DNA from: Carposina sasakii
Lineage: Eukaryota > Arthropoda > Insecta > Lepidoptera > Carposinidae
Reading direction: 5' to 3'
Assembly: GCA_014607495.2 (NCBI GenBank)
Contig: CP053156.1
Coordinates: forward strand, 2,604,001-2,668,000
DNA: 64,000 nucleotides
The position numbers were made by a program, and so were the translations under genes. Below the pieces are notes generated by a model, which was not told the origin of the DNA, did no database searches, and worked only from the letters and a program-made list of their open reading frames with translations. Below are positions 52,328 to 63,569 of the stretch, piece by piece (position 1 is the first letter of the stretch; each line of letters begins with the position of its first letter).

Positions 52328-53148
52328 TGCATCATACCAAATTTAAAAATTCTGAGTTCACGGGAAGTACCCTGTAGGCACAGAAGTTTGATTATTTCAC
52401 AGTTCCAAGCGTCAGTTGACTCGAGCATTTGATATAAATTTCCCTACAGTCCTAACTTAGAGTTAACCTAAGTTAGCAAGTTTTTTCCATGTACCTTGGG
52501 GAGTATTGTGGAGCACTTGTAGAGGATTTTCCTTAATTCCAACGGGAACCGTAAACGTCATTTTGAAAGTTAAGAGGTTGCGAAATATAACTTACGATAT
52601 TACTTTGAGCTGTGAAATAAAATTAAAATAAGCTTCCGAATATAAATAAAAAATAATACTTAATATTAAAGAAATACAGATTATTTTAAAATATGTAACA
52701 GTTATATTTTTAAATAAGGTACTATGAGCTAGTTAAATATTATCAATTAGTTAGTTATATAAATAACAGAGATAGGTATTGTCTCCAAACGTTCTTACAA
52801 AACACCCCTAAACTAAAGTGAAGAAATATGAATAATTCATATTTATTATTATTATTATTATCATTACAATTATTGTAAGGCCCATACGCACAAAGTCACG
52901 GCCGGTCGCTATCTAATCTTTGAAATACATAGCATATATGTATGGTATATGAAATAACTTCTGTGGGACAAGGGACAACCGTCTGACTGGGACCCGGCGT
53001 ATGTTGACTGTGAACCATTAGAACCTATTATATTAACTATGCGGGCCTTTCCGACCCTTTGTAAATAATGGTTAATTTAACTCATATAGGTTCTATTTGT
53101 TCATAAGTTTAATACCACGTATTAAATTCAAAACTACGTAAATACATA
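52328..53148. other. Spacer without recognised gene
   Basis: Contains a (TTA)n run near 52842-52862 and a somewhat GC-richer part near 52880-53060 with no frame or motif I recognise. Confidence 0.4.
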
Positions 53149-53406
53149 CAGGAGATTTTTGGTCGTAAACGTTGCCGAAAATTACGGAATCTCCTCATCA
53201 TCACGACCATTTTTCTCCTGGGAAGTGTCTGGTTTCCAAAATATTAGGGTCCAAAGTTGAGTAAATAGACTGCGTTTTTCTGCATAAATGCACATTTTTT
53301 CAAAAAAATTTACATCGTTTCCCAGCATTTTTTTGGCATAAACTTACTTCATTTGATGTATAGAGTAAGTACCCTTCGTTAAGGGTGGCAATGAAAAAAC
53401 ATTCTG
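53149..53406 (+). mobile_element. CAGGATG-ended MITE, copy 6, internally deleted
   Basis: 258 bp, from CAGGAGATTTTTGGTCG to CATTCTG. About 100 bp of the central part present in copies 1 and 5 are missing. Confidence 0.7.
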
Positions 53407-53822
53407 TATAAACGGTATTTGCGAAGATTTAATCGATGTATGAGAATTTCATTATTTGAAATGATTTCATTGAATAAATAATAATTGATAATGATGACGT
53501 TTGTTTTTAACTTTTATTTATTTATAATTAGGTACATCTATTTGTTTTAATTTATACAGTTAAATAGATATAATATAGATAATAAAAACACCTTAGACCT
53601 TAGTTTACTCGTATAAATAAAACCAGCTGAATTGGCCATAAAATACTTTAATTTAAAAAAGTTAAGCGAGGAAGGATTTAGGAAAAAATTATGAAAGACC
53701 AGCTATCCGCGTTCGTGATCTTTGAACCATAAAAGGAATCAATTTAAAGCTGCCCCATTCCGCCCCTGTATCTAATACTTGCAATAATTATAAGTTTGTT
53801 CATCAAGGTAATTGATTGTTAA
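53407..53822. other. AT-rich spacer
   Basis: No gene is recognised. Confidence 0.35.
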
Positions 53823-53891
53823 GAAAATGTATATTTTGGGAACGACTTTGATGAGGCTATTATCAAAGTCGCTCCCAAAATATACATTTTC
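53823..53891. repeat. Near-perfect hairpin, 30-bp stem
   Basis: Arms 53823-53852 and 53862-53891 pair with one mismatch around a 9-nt loop. The stem includes AAAATGTATATTTTGGGA. It has the size of a microRNA precursor, though a small foldback element is equally possible. Confidence 0.7.
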
Positions 53892-54462
53892 CTTTTATTA
53901 CTTCTGTATTTAATTGGCTACGTCAAGCCTACAATAGATAGGGAATTAGATTGTAACAAAACAAAGGTTGGACGAATGGCTCGTCTCCTTCTGTTACAGA
54001 CATGGCACGATGATTTCCATTAACAATGTTTACAATTTTTATAGCAAAGGTGCGAGGGACGAAGAACATTGTATGCCGAGATGATTTAAGAATATAGTCA
54101 GTAGGTAGGCAACTGAAAAGATCCAGAATTCACGGCCATGAACATCGCTAAGAAATAGTTTTGTATATTCATTTGTAAACAGTATCTGAGGAAGTAATGT
54201 TGATTTTGTCAATCAATCATTCATTTACGTGAATGCGATTTTCTTTGCGGCCAGAAGTAATAACGTGTGGCGAAAATAAAATTGGTTAGCTTTTATACAC
54301 GCACCGTTGCCGTTAATAAAAATTATTTGTGTCGAAAATAGTTTCGATGGTACATATATATGTACGTACATGCGCGGCGCTTCATGGAAATCCATCCAAT
54401 TAGATTAGATGCCGCATACACAGAGTAAATAACTAGATATTGTTATATTTAATAAAAACCAA
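53892..54462. other. AT-rich spacer
   Basis: No gene or element is recognised. Confidence 0.35.
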
Positions 54463-54588
54463 TGCTAGATAATATCTATACTATGTTAATACTATTTATC
54501 GTATTTAGTAGTGAAATTTGTCTCTACAATGGGAATTTCTAAGGATTTTTTTAGATATGACGTATCAATATTATTCAGGACTAGTGGA
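54463..54588 (+). repeat. Direct repeat of about 120 bp, left copy
   Basis: From AAAACCAATGC to ATTATTCAGGA. It is repeated with few changes at 54903-55045. The two copies flank the LINE tail at 54585-54900 on both sides. Confidence 0.7.
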
Positions 54589-54902
54589 CGCCCGCGACTC
54601 CGTCCGCGTGGACTACAGAAAAAACAAAATGTCGAAATCATCCGGGATAAAAACATTTTCCCGGGATGAAAAGTAGCCAATATGTTAAGTGGGACTTGTC
54701 ACAATATATTCCTGAAAACTGCATCGAAATCGGTTCAGCCGTTTCTGAGATTAGCGTGCTCAAACGCACAGACAAACAGACAAAAAATCCAAAAATCATC
54801 GTTTTGGGTCCTATGGCGTTGATAAAGGTCTCCTATAATATTCTTTCTCATATATCTTCCCTGTACAGACAGCGATCCGTTACATTTTTATTATATGTAT
54901 AG
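54585..54902 (+). repeat. LINE/SINE 3' segment between direct repeats
   Basis: Same family as 24605-24985 (ACGCCCGCGACTCCGTCCGCG, AAACTGCATCGAAATCGGTTC, TAAAGGTCTCCTATAATATT). It ends in a T-rich, (TAT)n-like tail. Confidence 0.6.
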
Positions 54903-55045
54903 AAAACCAATGCGAAAGGCTTATTTTAGTTATCTATACTATGTTAATACTATTTATTGTATTTAGTAGTGAAATTTGTCTCTACAATGGGAATTTCTAT
55001 GGATTTTTTAGATATGACGTGTCAATTTTATTCAGGATTTGTTGA
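54903..55045 (+). repeat. Direct repeat of about 120 bp, right copy
   Basis: It carries AAAACCAATGC, then a small insertion, then the 110-bp core (CTATACTATGTTAATAC through TTATTCAGGA) shared with the left copy. Confidence 0.7.
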
Positions 55046-55551
55046 TGTACGGGTATTAGTCCAATCAATGGGGTATTTGACCCCAACAATAATTCCTCCG
55101 TTCCTAATATTTCTTTCATAGAGTTTAACGTCTTAGCTATAAATTATTTTATGTTTGGGTACGGAGCGAAGCATTGCTTTACCTTAATTTATAAAGACTT
55201 TATAGTGTTGAACCTAGTCAGTACTAATATAGTCGATAGTTGGTAGGTAAAGATTATGTGGTTCACAAGCTTTACGATCGTTTCAAACATGGCTGACGAA
55301 GTTTTATGAATACTCTAATCAAGGAAACGAAGATTATCTTCAATTTATAGCATAGGGCGATGTCACATTGCCCTTGAGCAGCGATGGGCTAACATAAATT
55401 ATACCTACTGTGGATTAGAAAGTGACGACAATATGTTGTGTGTTTACTTTGTTGCGGCAATAGATTGATTGGTGTACGATTTCTTTGTATACCCTTGTTG
55501 ATCGATTCTAAGAACGACTTACCTGTCGAAATATTACGACGACGAAATATA
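55046..55551. other. Spacer without recognised gene
   Basis: Nothing was recognised. Confidence 0.35.
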
Positions 55552-55811
55552 CAGAGTGTAACAAAAAGGGTATGTTAAGCGAAAAGCTATGTAAATAGCC
55601 CACTATAGAGAACCTATCCACAAAATTTGAGACCCGAAATCACATGTTTATTTTTCCCGATAGTATGGAGAATTTTTAAATATCTCAGAAATTTTCATAC
55701 AATCTTGAAAAATTAAAATGTGATTTCGAGTCTCAAATTTTGTAGATAGGTTCTCTATAGTGGGCTATTTACATAGCTTTTCGCTTAACATACCCTTTTT
55801 GTTACACCCTG
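55552..55811. mobile_element. TGTAAC-ended foldback MITE, complete
   Basis: 260 bp with ends CAGAGTGTAACAAAAAGGG and CCCTTTTTGTTACACCCTG, and arms of about 110 bp that are inverted copies (TTAAGCGAAAAGCTATGTAAAT against ATTTACATAGCTTTTCGCTT). It is flanked by TA. This is the reference copy for fragments at 4788, 24990/26882 and 33515. Confidence 0.8.
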
Positions 55812-55986
55812 TATACACATGTTGTTATTGTCGTTGTTCCGATGGGACATTATGACACCTACTACAACTAATAGGCGATATAATATGTAAGAAGCTATAG
55901 GTATAAACTCACTTTACTCAGGCATAGAGGAATATGACTCAGGTAATGTGTCTGTGTTTTACCGTTCGGTTAGACCTTTTAATATG

Positions 55987-56300
55987 CAGGGTGAAATTGA
56001 CAGCCAGGCAAATATTGATATGGCGACTTCAGACTATGTTTCTGAGGCGAAATCCTCTGAAAATTTTCGTAGGAAAACTTTTACGATTTTTCTCTTTTTT
56101 TTCAGGAAAAAAATTGTGTAGTACCTACGTTTCATTAGACCTTAGACAATGTCTTAAAAGCAAAATTTTAACCTATGAATGATTTAAAAAGAAAGTTATG
56201 CTCAAAAAAGTGCAATTAACTGATCAACCTCTATAGAGTGATCCAAAAAACAGCAATGTGTCAAACAATAACCAATAAGCTCATTTAACTAGTCACAGAA
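55987..56300 (+). repeat. Repeat with CAGGGTG start, longer copy
   Basis: Shares GACAGCCAGGCAAATATTGATA with 30852. The body continues to about 56300 with no coding content. Confidence 0.45.
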
Positions 56301-56415
56301 TCGCTCGAAAGCAAACATTGCGGATAATCATAATTAAAAATGCATTTCCTGTGAGAGTAATAATATTGTCGTTTAACCCATCACAATGGTACTTGTTCAG
56401 CATTTCAGTATTTGC

Positions 56416-56467
56416 CAGCATCCTTATACAGGATGTGAGTGACATCACATCCTGTATAAGGATGCTG
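56416..56467. repeat. Perfect 23-bp palindromic hairpin
   Basis: Arms 56416-56438 and 56445-56467 are perfectly complementary around a 6-nt loop. The arms contain TACAGGATG and CATCCTGTA, the terminal motifs of the CAGGATG MITE family, so it may be a solo-end remnant. Confidence 0.75.
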
Positions 56468-56488
56468 AATAAAACCTTTTGTATGTTC

Positions 56489-56645
56489 CGCCCCCTGATT
56501 GCAAAGCTGAGGCAAAGCGATAGCGAAAATTGTACAATACACGCCTTGAAATTCCTTTGAAATTCATTTTACGTAATACGAATTGGACAAGCAATCAGCG
56601 ATTTTTATCGCTTTGCTTTTGCTAGTTAGGTAATAAGGGGGCGGT
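56489..56645. repeat. Inverted CCGCCCCCT-ended segment
   Basis: CCGCCCCCTGATT on the left is mirrored by TAATAAGGGGGCGG on the right, and GCAAAGCGATA by TATCGCTTTGC. A small TIR element is possible. Confidence 0.4.
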
Positions 56646-56924
56646 ACAATTTCTGCGAGGAAAATCTACGTTGTTTAGCATTTGGCTTTGATTCTTTCGT
56701 ATACATTCTGAAAACTTTCTCGTGTTCGGTGAGATACAGGCTGGATACGAGGAAACTTGACAAGGCGAAATGAAAGCGAGACCCAAAAGTTTTCGTAAAG
56801 CTAAATGAAGCTAATGTTAAAGGTTTCGCACATTCTTTGGCTTTGAAAACACTTTTGTCATTAGAACTACTAAGTTTGATAGCTTTAAGGCTATTTTTTA
56901 AGGCTTAAAGCTTCTTTATTTTTA
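56646..56924. other. Spacer
   Basis: No gene is recognised. Confidence 0.3.
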
Positions 56925-57330
56925 GGGATTCGTAAAATCACGGAACCCTCATAAGATCACTCGTCTGTCTGTCATAGCCATTTTGCTTCGAATCTACTGG
57001 ACCAAATCAGGCGACCGATATTTGGTAGGATAGTGTAAAATTGTGACCTTTGGGTTGGTTACTGTGTTTGCACAGATGCGTACCTAAAGTAGATAAATAT
57101 TTTTTGAAATATGGGTCATTTTCGGGGGCCAAATCAAGGAATAAAAATAAAATTTTCAAACTATCAATATTTTTGAGACCTTTATAACGAGCCCTTTCAT
57201 TTGATTGTTACATAGTAGGTACTATGTAACAGCTCTCAAAAATATTGTAATTGTAGTAAAATAAATAGCTAATTTCAGCATTTTCCCCTGACCTCCGAAA
57301 CTAATAAGCCAAAAATTTTGAAAAACTTTT
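56925..57330 (+). repeat. Dispersed repeat, sister of 815-1085
   Basis: Contains GATTCGTAAAATCACGGAACC, GATCACTCGTCTGTCTG, TCGAATCTACTGGACCAAATC and CGAGCCCTTTCATTTGAT, in the same order as 815-1085. Confidence 0.45.
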
Positions 57331-57357
57331 TTTATTTTTTGTGTGTGTGCACATAAA

Positions 57358-57410
57358 CAGGGTATTTTTGGTCGTCAACGTTTCTGAATAAGTATATAGA
57401 CAGAAATTAT
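57358..57410 (+). mobile_element. CAGGATG MITE, terminal scrap
   Basis: CAGGGTATTTTTGGTCGTCAA matches the first 35 bases of the MITE family. The rest is absent. Confidence 0.5.
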
Positions 57411-57589
57411 AAAAAAAAATGTACAAAGGCGTGTTTATCTCTGAGAGACATTTCTTCCAGTAAACCATTTGGGAAAACGATAATTAAATATAAAAGGCGT
57501 GTACACAGAATCAATAAAATACCCTAATCTTATCAATAAAATTAATAAAATATACCTACATAAACATACATAAATATCTATTGATTAAA

Positions 57590-58056
57590 TCAGACAAACT
57601 CATTATTATTGAAGCGAGAGGTAGTGGTTCTTAACCTTTTCTTAAATATAGCAACAGTTTGGCAATCTCTCACGGTGTGAGGCAGAGAGTTCCACAATTT
57701 GACTGCATATACGGTATATGAATAGTTATATGCGATAGAATTATGCTGAGGAAGTAGAGTAGCAGTTGATGAGCGCAAGGGGCGGTCTCGTAGAAAGAGG
57801 TAGTCGAAACGTTCTCGCAGGTATACTGGAGAGGATGTGTTATATAAAAATTTAAACAGAAGAGTTACTCGTAATATGTGAACATTCCGGCGAAGTCTAA
57901 GAGGTAGCCATTTCAGCTCTTTTCGAAATTAAGCGACATGATCATATTTGCGTAGTCCGTATATGAAACGGATACCCAGGTTCTGAAGTCGTTCGAGTTT
58001 ATTGAGCAGCTCCTCATTGGCATCAAGATAGCAAACATCAGCATAGTCCAGCAGTA
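57590..58056 (-). pseudogene. LINE ORF2 C-terminal remnant
   Basis: The minus-strand frame reads LDYADVCYLD, then LNKLERLQNLGIRF, YGLRKYDH, LKWLPLRLRRNVH, YLRERF and finally AVKLWNSLPHTVR...FKKRLR before a stop. This is the typical end of LINE reverse-transcriptase proteins after the RT core (Jockey/CR1-like superfamily). One in-frame stop lies after YDHVA (about 57932). A LINE 3' tail of the TACAAAGGCG...CATTTCTTCCAG type (57418-57465) follows downstream on the same strand. The RT core is missing (5' truncation). Confidence 0.75.
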
Positions 58057-58549
58057 AAATATAAAATAATATAATTCACTTATTGTCGATTACGAGTACA
58101 AGAAAACTTATAAGAATTCTAGACACTGTACTAAACCCTCTGTAGACGAGTTCAACTCGCACTTGACAAATTTTTTATAAACCACTTACTATGTGATTTA
58201 TCTTTAAATTGTTTTTTTTAATACGACTAAGTTTATACTTATATAGCTTTTTTTATTTTAACCAAAAAATAAAGTAAGTCTTCAGTTAAAGATGTAACGT
58301 TGGTTAATGCATTTCCTATTAACGTGAGCATAACTAAACCAAGGTCTCTTCCGGGTCAGTCTCATGACTGCGAAGACCATTAAGTATGAAAGATATGATA
58401 CCGCAACCTATTTTCAGTTTAATCCCTGTGTTTATCAAAATAATTGGCTTTCTAGCTAATGAAAGAATCAAACATTCAAAGTAGATTTATTGAACCTTTA
58501 ACTTGTACTCTTCGTAATATGAAAGAGATTTTTCACTTTATGCCCATGG
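58057..58549. other. AT-rich spacer
   Basis: No gene is recognised. Confidence 0.35.
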
Positions 58550-58857
58550 AAAATTTTCGAAATTAAATGAAATAGACACGGCAAGTATGACAAACCAATC
58601 TAGGTAGGTATTAATTATCTTTTACTATATAGATATACGAATAGTGACCTCACTTTATTGCTGAAATTCGATCGCAGATAGGATAGGATTTTGATTTTTA
58701 TTTAAAATTTTCGAAATTAAATGAAATAGACATGGCAAGTATGACAAACCAATCTAGGTAGGTATTAATTATCTTTAGCTATATAGGTATACGAATAGTG
58801 ACCTCACTGCAGCTTCATTGCTGAAATTCGATCGCAGATAGGATAGGATTTTTATTG
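58550..58857 (+). repeat. Tandem duplication of a 154-bp unit
   Basis: Unit 1 (58550-58703) and unit 2 (58704-58857) are direct repeats with only a few changes. These include CACTTTATT against CACTGCAGCTTCATT. Each starts AAAATTTTCGAAATTAAATG and ends GATAGGATAGGATTTT. Confidence 0.85.
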
Positions 58858-59179
58858 ATATTGTTTTCTATTTAGGGAGGCAGACTACTTCGCTAAAATG
58901 AAAAAAACATTTACGTAACTTAAGTAGTAGAAAATTTTACATGAATTCATGTAGGGATCTACTTTTCCGCTTGGCTTGATTATCATATTTTGAGATAGGT
59001 TGGGAATATTAAGAGGCGGTGGCGTCTGTATAATATTTCATTTATATGCAAGTCGCAGTAAATGCTAAAGATATGATTTATTAAAGACGAACATGAATTC
59101 ATGAGATTATTACTTATAGACAAGCTGGTCCTCACAACTCTGCAGAAGCATTGACGTGGTAAAAATACATGACTTACTT
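58858..59179. other. Spacer
   Basis: No gene is recognised. Confidence 0.3.
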
Positions 59180-59640
59180 ATGTTCCTGTGTCCCCTAGAT
59201 TGGGCCGAGGACCTCCACAGATCTCCGCCATCTCGTTAGGTTTCGCGTTTTAATTCACTCCCTATACTTTCTTCGCCTCTGCAATGATCGTCCGCCGCCA
59301 GGTATGTTTAGGAAGATCATGTTACGTTTCCTTTGGAATTTCCAATGCAGAGCTTCCCTCGGTATGTGGTTCTCCTCCCATCGAAACGTGTTGCCGATCC
59401 AGTAGTTCCACTTGCGGCGTCTGATCTGTTGGTCGATTCGGGTCTCACTGCAGCGTTCCCACAGCTGTAAGTAGTAAGTTCGAGATTTTCTCGGGTCAAT
59501 ATTTATTCGAAAATATGGCGAATATAGCGGTTGACTACGACCTGGAACCGGTGCGAGATGTTCTTAGTGACCTTCCACGTTTCACACCCGTAGGTACAGC
59601 AACATGGTTTTAACATTGGACCAGAATATCTAGCTTGACT
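59180..59640 (-). pseudogene. LINE ORF2 C-terminal remnant, second family
   Basis: Minus-strand pieces in different frames read YGCETWKVTKNISHRFQ, then RIDQQIRRRKWNYWIGNTF, REALHWKFQ and PKHTWRRTI. They follow the order L-YG-ETW, I-RRKW-WIGH-LR, ALxWxxQGKR and RPxxTWRR found at the end of many LINE proteins. At least three frameshifts and stops disrupt it. It differs from the remnants at 37.3 and 57.6 kb. Confidence 0.65.
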
Positions 59641-62600
59641 CTCCTAGTTATTTTCCGTTATGTGCTTCAGATCTTGGATGCCAGGAGTTGTAATCCAATT
59701 TATTTTTTCATCCTAAAATATAAAAAAAAAATCATCAATTTCGAGCGGCAAAAAGGGCTAGTATAACCGCTTTTTATGGCCTAGGCCATCCACGGGTTTT
59801 AAAACTTAAAATGACCAGATAAATAGGTAAGTGAGCCCGCCAATATACCTATACTATGTAGGTACCAAAGGTTTATATAAATATTTACGTTCGTGCTCAT
59901 TTCATGTTGATTAATGTGAAGTACGTTTTACATCCCAAAGAGCTATGATGCGACTTTTGCGTCCCTTTAGAACATTTACGAGCAAGTACGACCATAATAC
60001 ACACATGTTCTCTATCTCTGAACCGGTAACATGTTTTCCAGTATGTGGTTCTAAATCATTTCCTCGTACAGTTTGTTATATTTCTCGCGTCCTGATAAAA
60101 TTGGAAAGGTCTGCAGAAATTGGAATTTTTACGCCATATCAGCCACTTGTGTCGATTCTATCGGACGTACAGAGTGATGAAATGTTCGATGTTATTAGTA
60201 CAGAAATGGAATTCTTCAGAGTACCTACGTACTTATAAACCTCACTCACATTTTTAGCAATACGAAGTAATTTATTACAAACGTGCACGTCATAACTTCA
60301 CGCCTATATCCCATAGGGGTAGGTGGAACATTCAATGATAAAATAAATAAGATAAAAGAACTAGAATAATATAAAAGAAGAGCAGGTTCTAAACCCGCAA
60401 ACGAAAATTGTTTACGTTTTCATCTCGTTCTTGTCATGTAATTTCCATTGTTTTAACAATATCAGACAACGATCAAGAAACTCTTGAGATAAAATCCCCG
60501 GTATGCATCACCAGAGGATTTGAAAATTGCTTCTCAACCCGGTGAAAAATAATCCACATGCCAAGCACACTCCTTGAGTGAGGATGGTCTCAAGGGAAAA
60601 ATATCACTACCTATGTGACCTTACAGTTATAGATCAAAATCCTAATAATGGAAAGGATTCCTATAGCTATACGTACCTACTGAAAATATCACAGACTAGA
60701 TCACACAAAACTTAATTTAGGCCTAATCTAAAGACTTACAAACTTGGCCTGCCGAGGCGTCAATCGTTCAGTTGGACACGCTAACCTTGAAAATGTGTGC
60801 TATTTTAGTAGCGTATTTCCTAACTTAAGGGTCATGGTAAGTAGACAGCTCCGTCCATAAATCCTACGTGAACTTAGGGGAACAGCACCGTTGAACACAA
60901 ATAGGGAAAAAGATTTACACAAATATAGGTAGGTAATTGCAGGTACATTCGTCTTACATTAATAAATCAAGGGTCAGTGAAGTGGAAGATGTTTTATTAG
61001 TTTATGACATAATTTCTATGTTGAGTAGGTAGTAACTGCGCGGAAGACTTCCTTGACTATTTGTGGATACCTACTTAGTTGCAATTTGTATTTTCGAGTA
61101 AGAGATGTGAATACAGTCCCATCTGTAGATTTCCTACTCCTGTAGCCGTTTCGGAGGAGTTTGATAACAAAAACCCCGACCCGAGAATTTCATATAATAA
61201 TATTGGATATTGTATTTGCCTCGTTTTATTATATTCGCAAAAAAGATGTTGTACATAAAACAAATTGATGTAAACTAAAGAGGAATAAATAATATGTAAG
61301 CTGAGCAAAAGCATATTATTAAACTAGATATATAAACAATTTAAAAGCCTTTTTGTATAAATGTAAATATGTGTTTCTCGATTATTTAATACCTTATATA
61401 AGCACGTAACGAAAAGTCAATGAATTGGTTTTAAGAGGGCGTAGTTATAAAGATAAATTGTTGTATTTCGATTTAATTTTCGACTCGATTAGCTGAAGCC
61501 ACAAATCATTTGATTTTTAAAATATAGACGTTACATTATATATTTTGCAAAAAACTGAATCGAGTTAAAACATGAAATTTGAATATTCTATTAATAATCT
61601 CGACAGAAACACTAAAAATGGGGCACTACAAAATTTATAAAATTCTGTTTGGTTACCTCCGGGCTGGAAAATGCATGTTATAGATTATTGTTAAAATGTA
61701 TTAATATAGTAATTTAATTGTATTGTAAAATAAGTATTTATGTTGTAGATTCAATTTTAAAGTATTTGATTTGTTATTGTACGTAATAGGAACTACTACA
61801 GACATTTCAAGTTTAGTAATATAATATCTTAAATTTTTATCTTGCTTTGTTATATTCTATTAAGAAATTACTATTATAAAGTAACGTAATAATGAATAAC
61901 TGCACCTATTTCTAATTAGTAAATAAGCGATGTGAAACCTTAAAAGCGTTGATATTTATCTAAAAGATGTGCGATTGATCACCTGAAATGGGAATATTCT
62001 GAGTCTAGCGACACATTTTCTGAGGGATCGCCATACTGCGAGGATTAAAGCTAAGTAGTATTTAATTACTGCTAAAATTATAAAGATTGTATGTCTAATT
62101 GTTAGTATACCTAATAGTTGCAATGTAGTGTGTTCCAAATATCTTTGCTATTGATAATGAGATATATATATTACTGATTCCTTGTTTTATTCTAAATCCT
62201 GACCTTACTTATTACTTTTGCCTTTTCGAAATAGAATAGATAGGTAGTTTAGTACATAGCCCACCAAGGAAATTTAATCTAGACGAGATAATACTCGTAT
62301 ATATTTGTAAAGTCGACCTTAATCTATCACATGCAATGTGGTATATGCAAAAAAAAACTATACTTCGACCAGTCGCGTGCTGCAGCCTATGGGAACATAA
62401 GCATTTATATAAATAGTAGAGATTGCAACACATTTTAGACATCCACCGGGCCCGGTAGGTACGAAAACTGCGACACGGAAGCCCCAACTTGTAGAAAACT
62501 GGCATGGCAAGCGCTGCGAACCGCGATGTTCTGATGCGCCAATGGCCGCTCTCCGTTCCTTCTTCTTAAATAATCTGACTACTTTCCAAACTTTTTCTTG

Positions 62601-62751
62601 AAATCCTCTAAATTCAGGCATTTCATCAGCGCGTGAAAGACATTTCTATCCTAAACTTAATTACTGAATACTAATGCTTGCTTGAAGTTAATTAGTAACA
62701 CTAATGTTACTATTGCGTTCATAAGTGAAACTAAATAATTCTGTATTAAAA
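59641..62751. other. Long stretch without recognised gene
   Basis: A 97-codon plus-strand frame (59945-60238) is the best open frame. It shows no known motif and no splice context, so I do not call a gene. The region is AT-rich until about 62430, where GC rises (CACCGGGCCCGG). No further repeat borders were found. Confidence 0.4.
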
Positions 62752-63039
62752 ACCGTGTCGCGACCGGGCCGTGGTACTTAACATTATGGTATACTTTTTG
62801 TATGAAGTAATTCATGCCTAACCGTGGCTCGGCCGTGCCCCGGTCGTGCGCCGCCGCGGCTATTGTTTTTACGGGTATTGTTTCCCGGCTCCGACACGGT
62901 CCGCTAATAGAAACCACGTAACACAGATATAGTCGTGCAAATAATACACCCAAACAACCCGGTGTAACATGAATGAGTGGTCCGGCCGGGCGCACGGCTG
63001 ACGTGTCCCGGCCGAGGCCCGGACCGGTCGCGACACGGT
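62752..63039. mobile_element. GC-rich TIR element
   Basis: ACCGTGTCGCGACCG at 62752-62766 is perfectly inverted at 63025-63039. The interior repeats related GC motifs (GGCTCGGCCGTGCCCCGG, CCGGCCGGGCGCAC). No target duplication was found. It is GC-rich in AT-rich surroundings and non-coding. Confidence 0.6.
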
Positions 63040-63379
63040 GTAGCGTGAATCATCCTTAAGACTGATTCATTGTATTTTAAAGCAAATTTTCATAAAATAC
63101 TTTAAAGGTTTCATCCTAACACATCAACGCGGCCGGGCCCGCCAAAAACATACCGGGTTGCAATCTCTAATAAGTAGTTGTTCGACTGTCTAATCTAATG
63201 GTGGATTTAATTCTTTCGTAGAGTAGGTAAAATCATAGCTGAGTATTTAAATCTTGAGTTCTAATTGATTCATAATTTATTGCAATCTTACTTATCTCTC
63301 ATCGCAATTGGCCCTAAATGGATATTTAATTGTGTTACGGCAAAGCGACTGCTCCGGGCTCCAGGCTACCTTGGTCTTA
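63040..63379. other. Spacer
   Basis: GCGGCCGGGCCCGCC near 63129 may belong to the same GC-rich family as 62752-63039. No gene is recognised. Confidence 0.3.
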
Positions 63380-63566
63380 GGGTCGGTTCATATCTGACGG
63401 ATGATGCGTCGAGCGTTTCTCCAGGTATAGGCAAACGTACGCTCGACGCACTAACGTATCATCGGTTGAGTGTGAACGGTCGAGTGTTTTTCTATACATT
63501 TTGTCTGTTCTGGCGTTACGCGACCGATAATACGCGACGCATGTTCCGTCAGATATGAACCGACCC
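63380..63566. mobile_element. Harbinger-like MITE, 187 bp
   Basis: Perfect 21-bp inverted ends (starting GGGTCGGTTCATATCTGACG) and a TTA duplication on both sides (63377-63379 and 63567-63569). Three-base TTA/TAA duplications with GG-starting ends are typical of PIF/Harbinger. The interior is CpG-rich and non-coding. Confidence 0.8.
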
Positions 63567-63569
63567 TTA

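Noticed and set aside
59945..60238. 97-codon frame
   Set aside because: No recognisable domain, and length is within chance for this composition.
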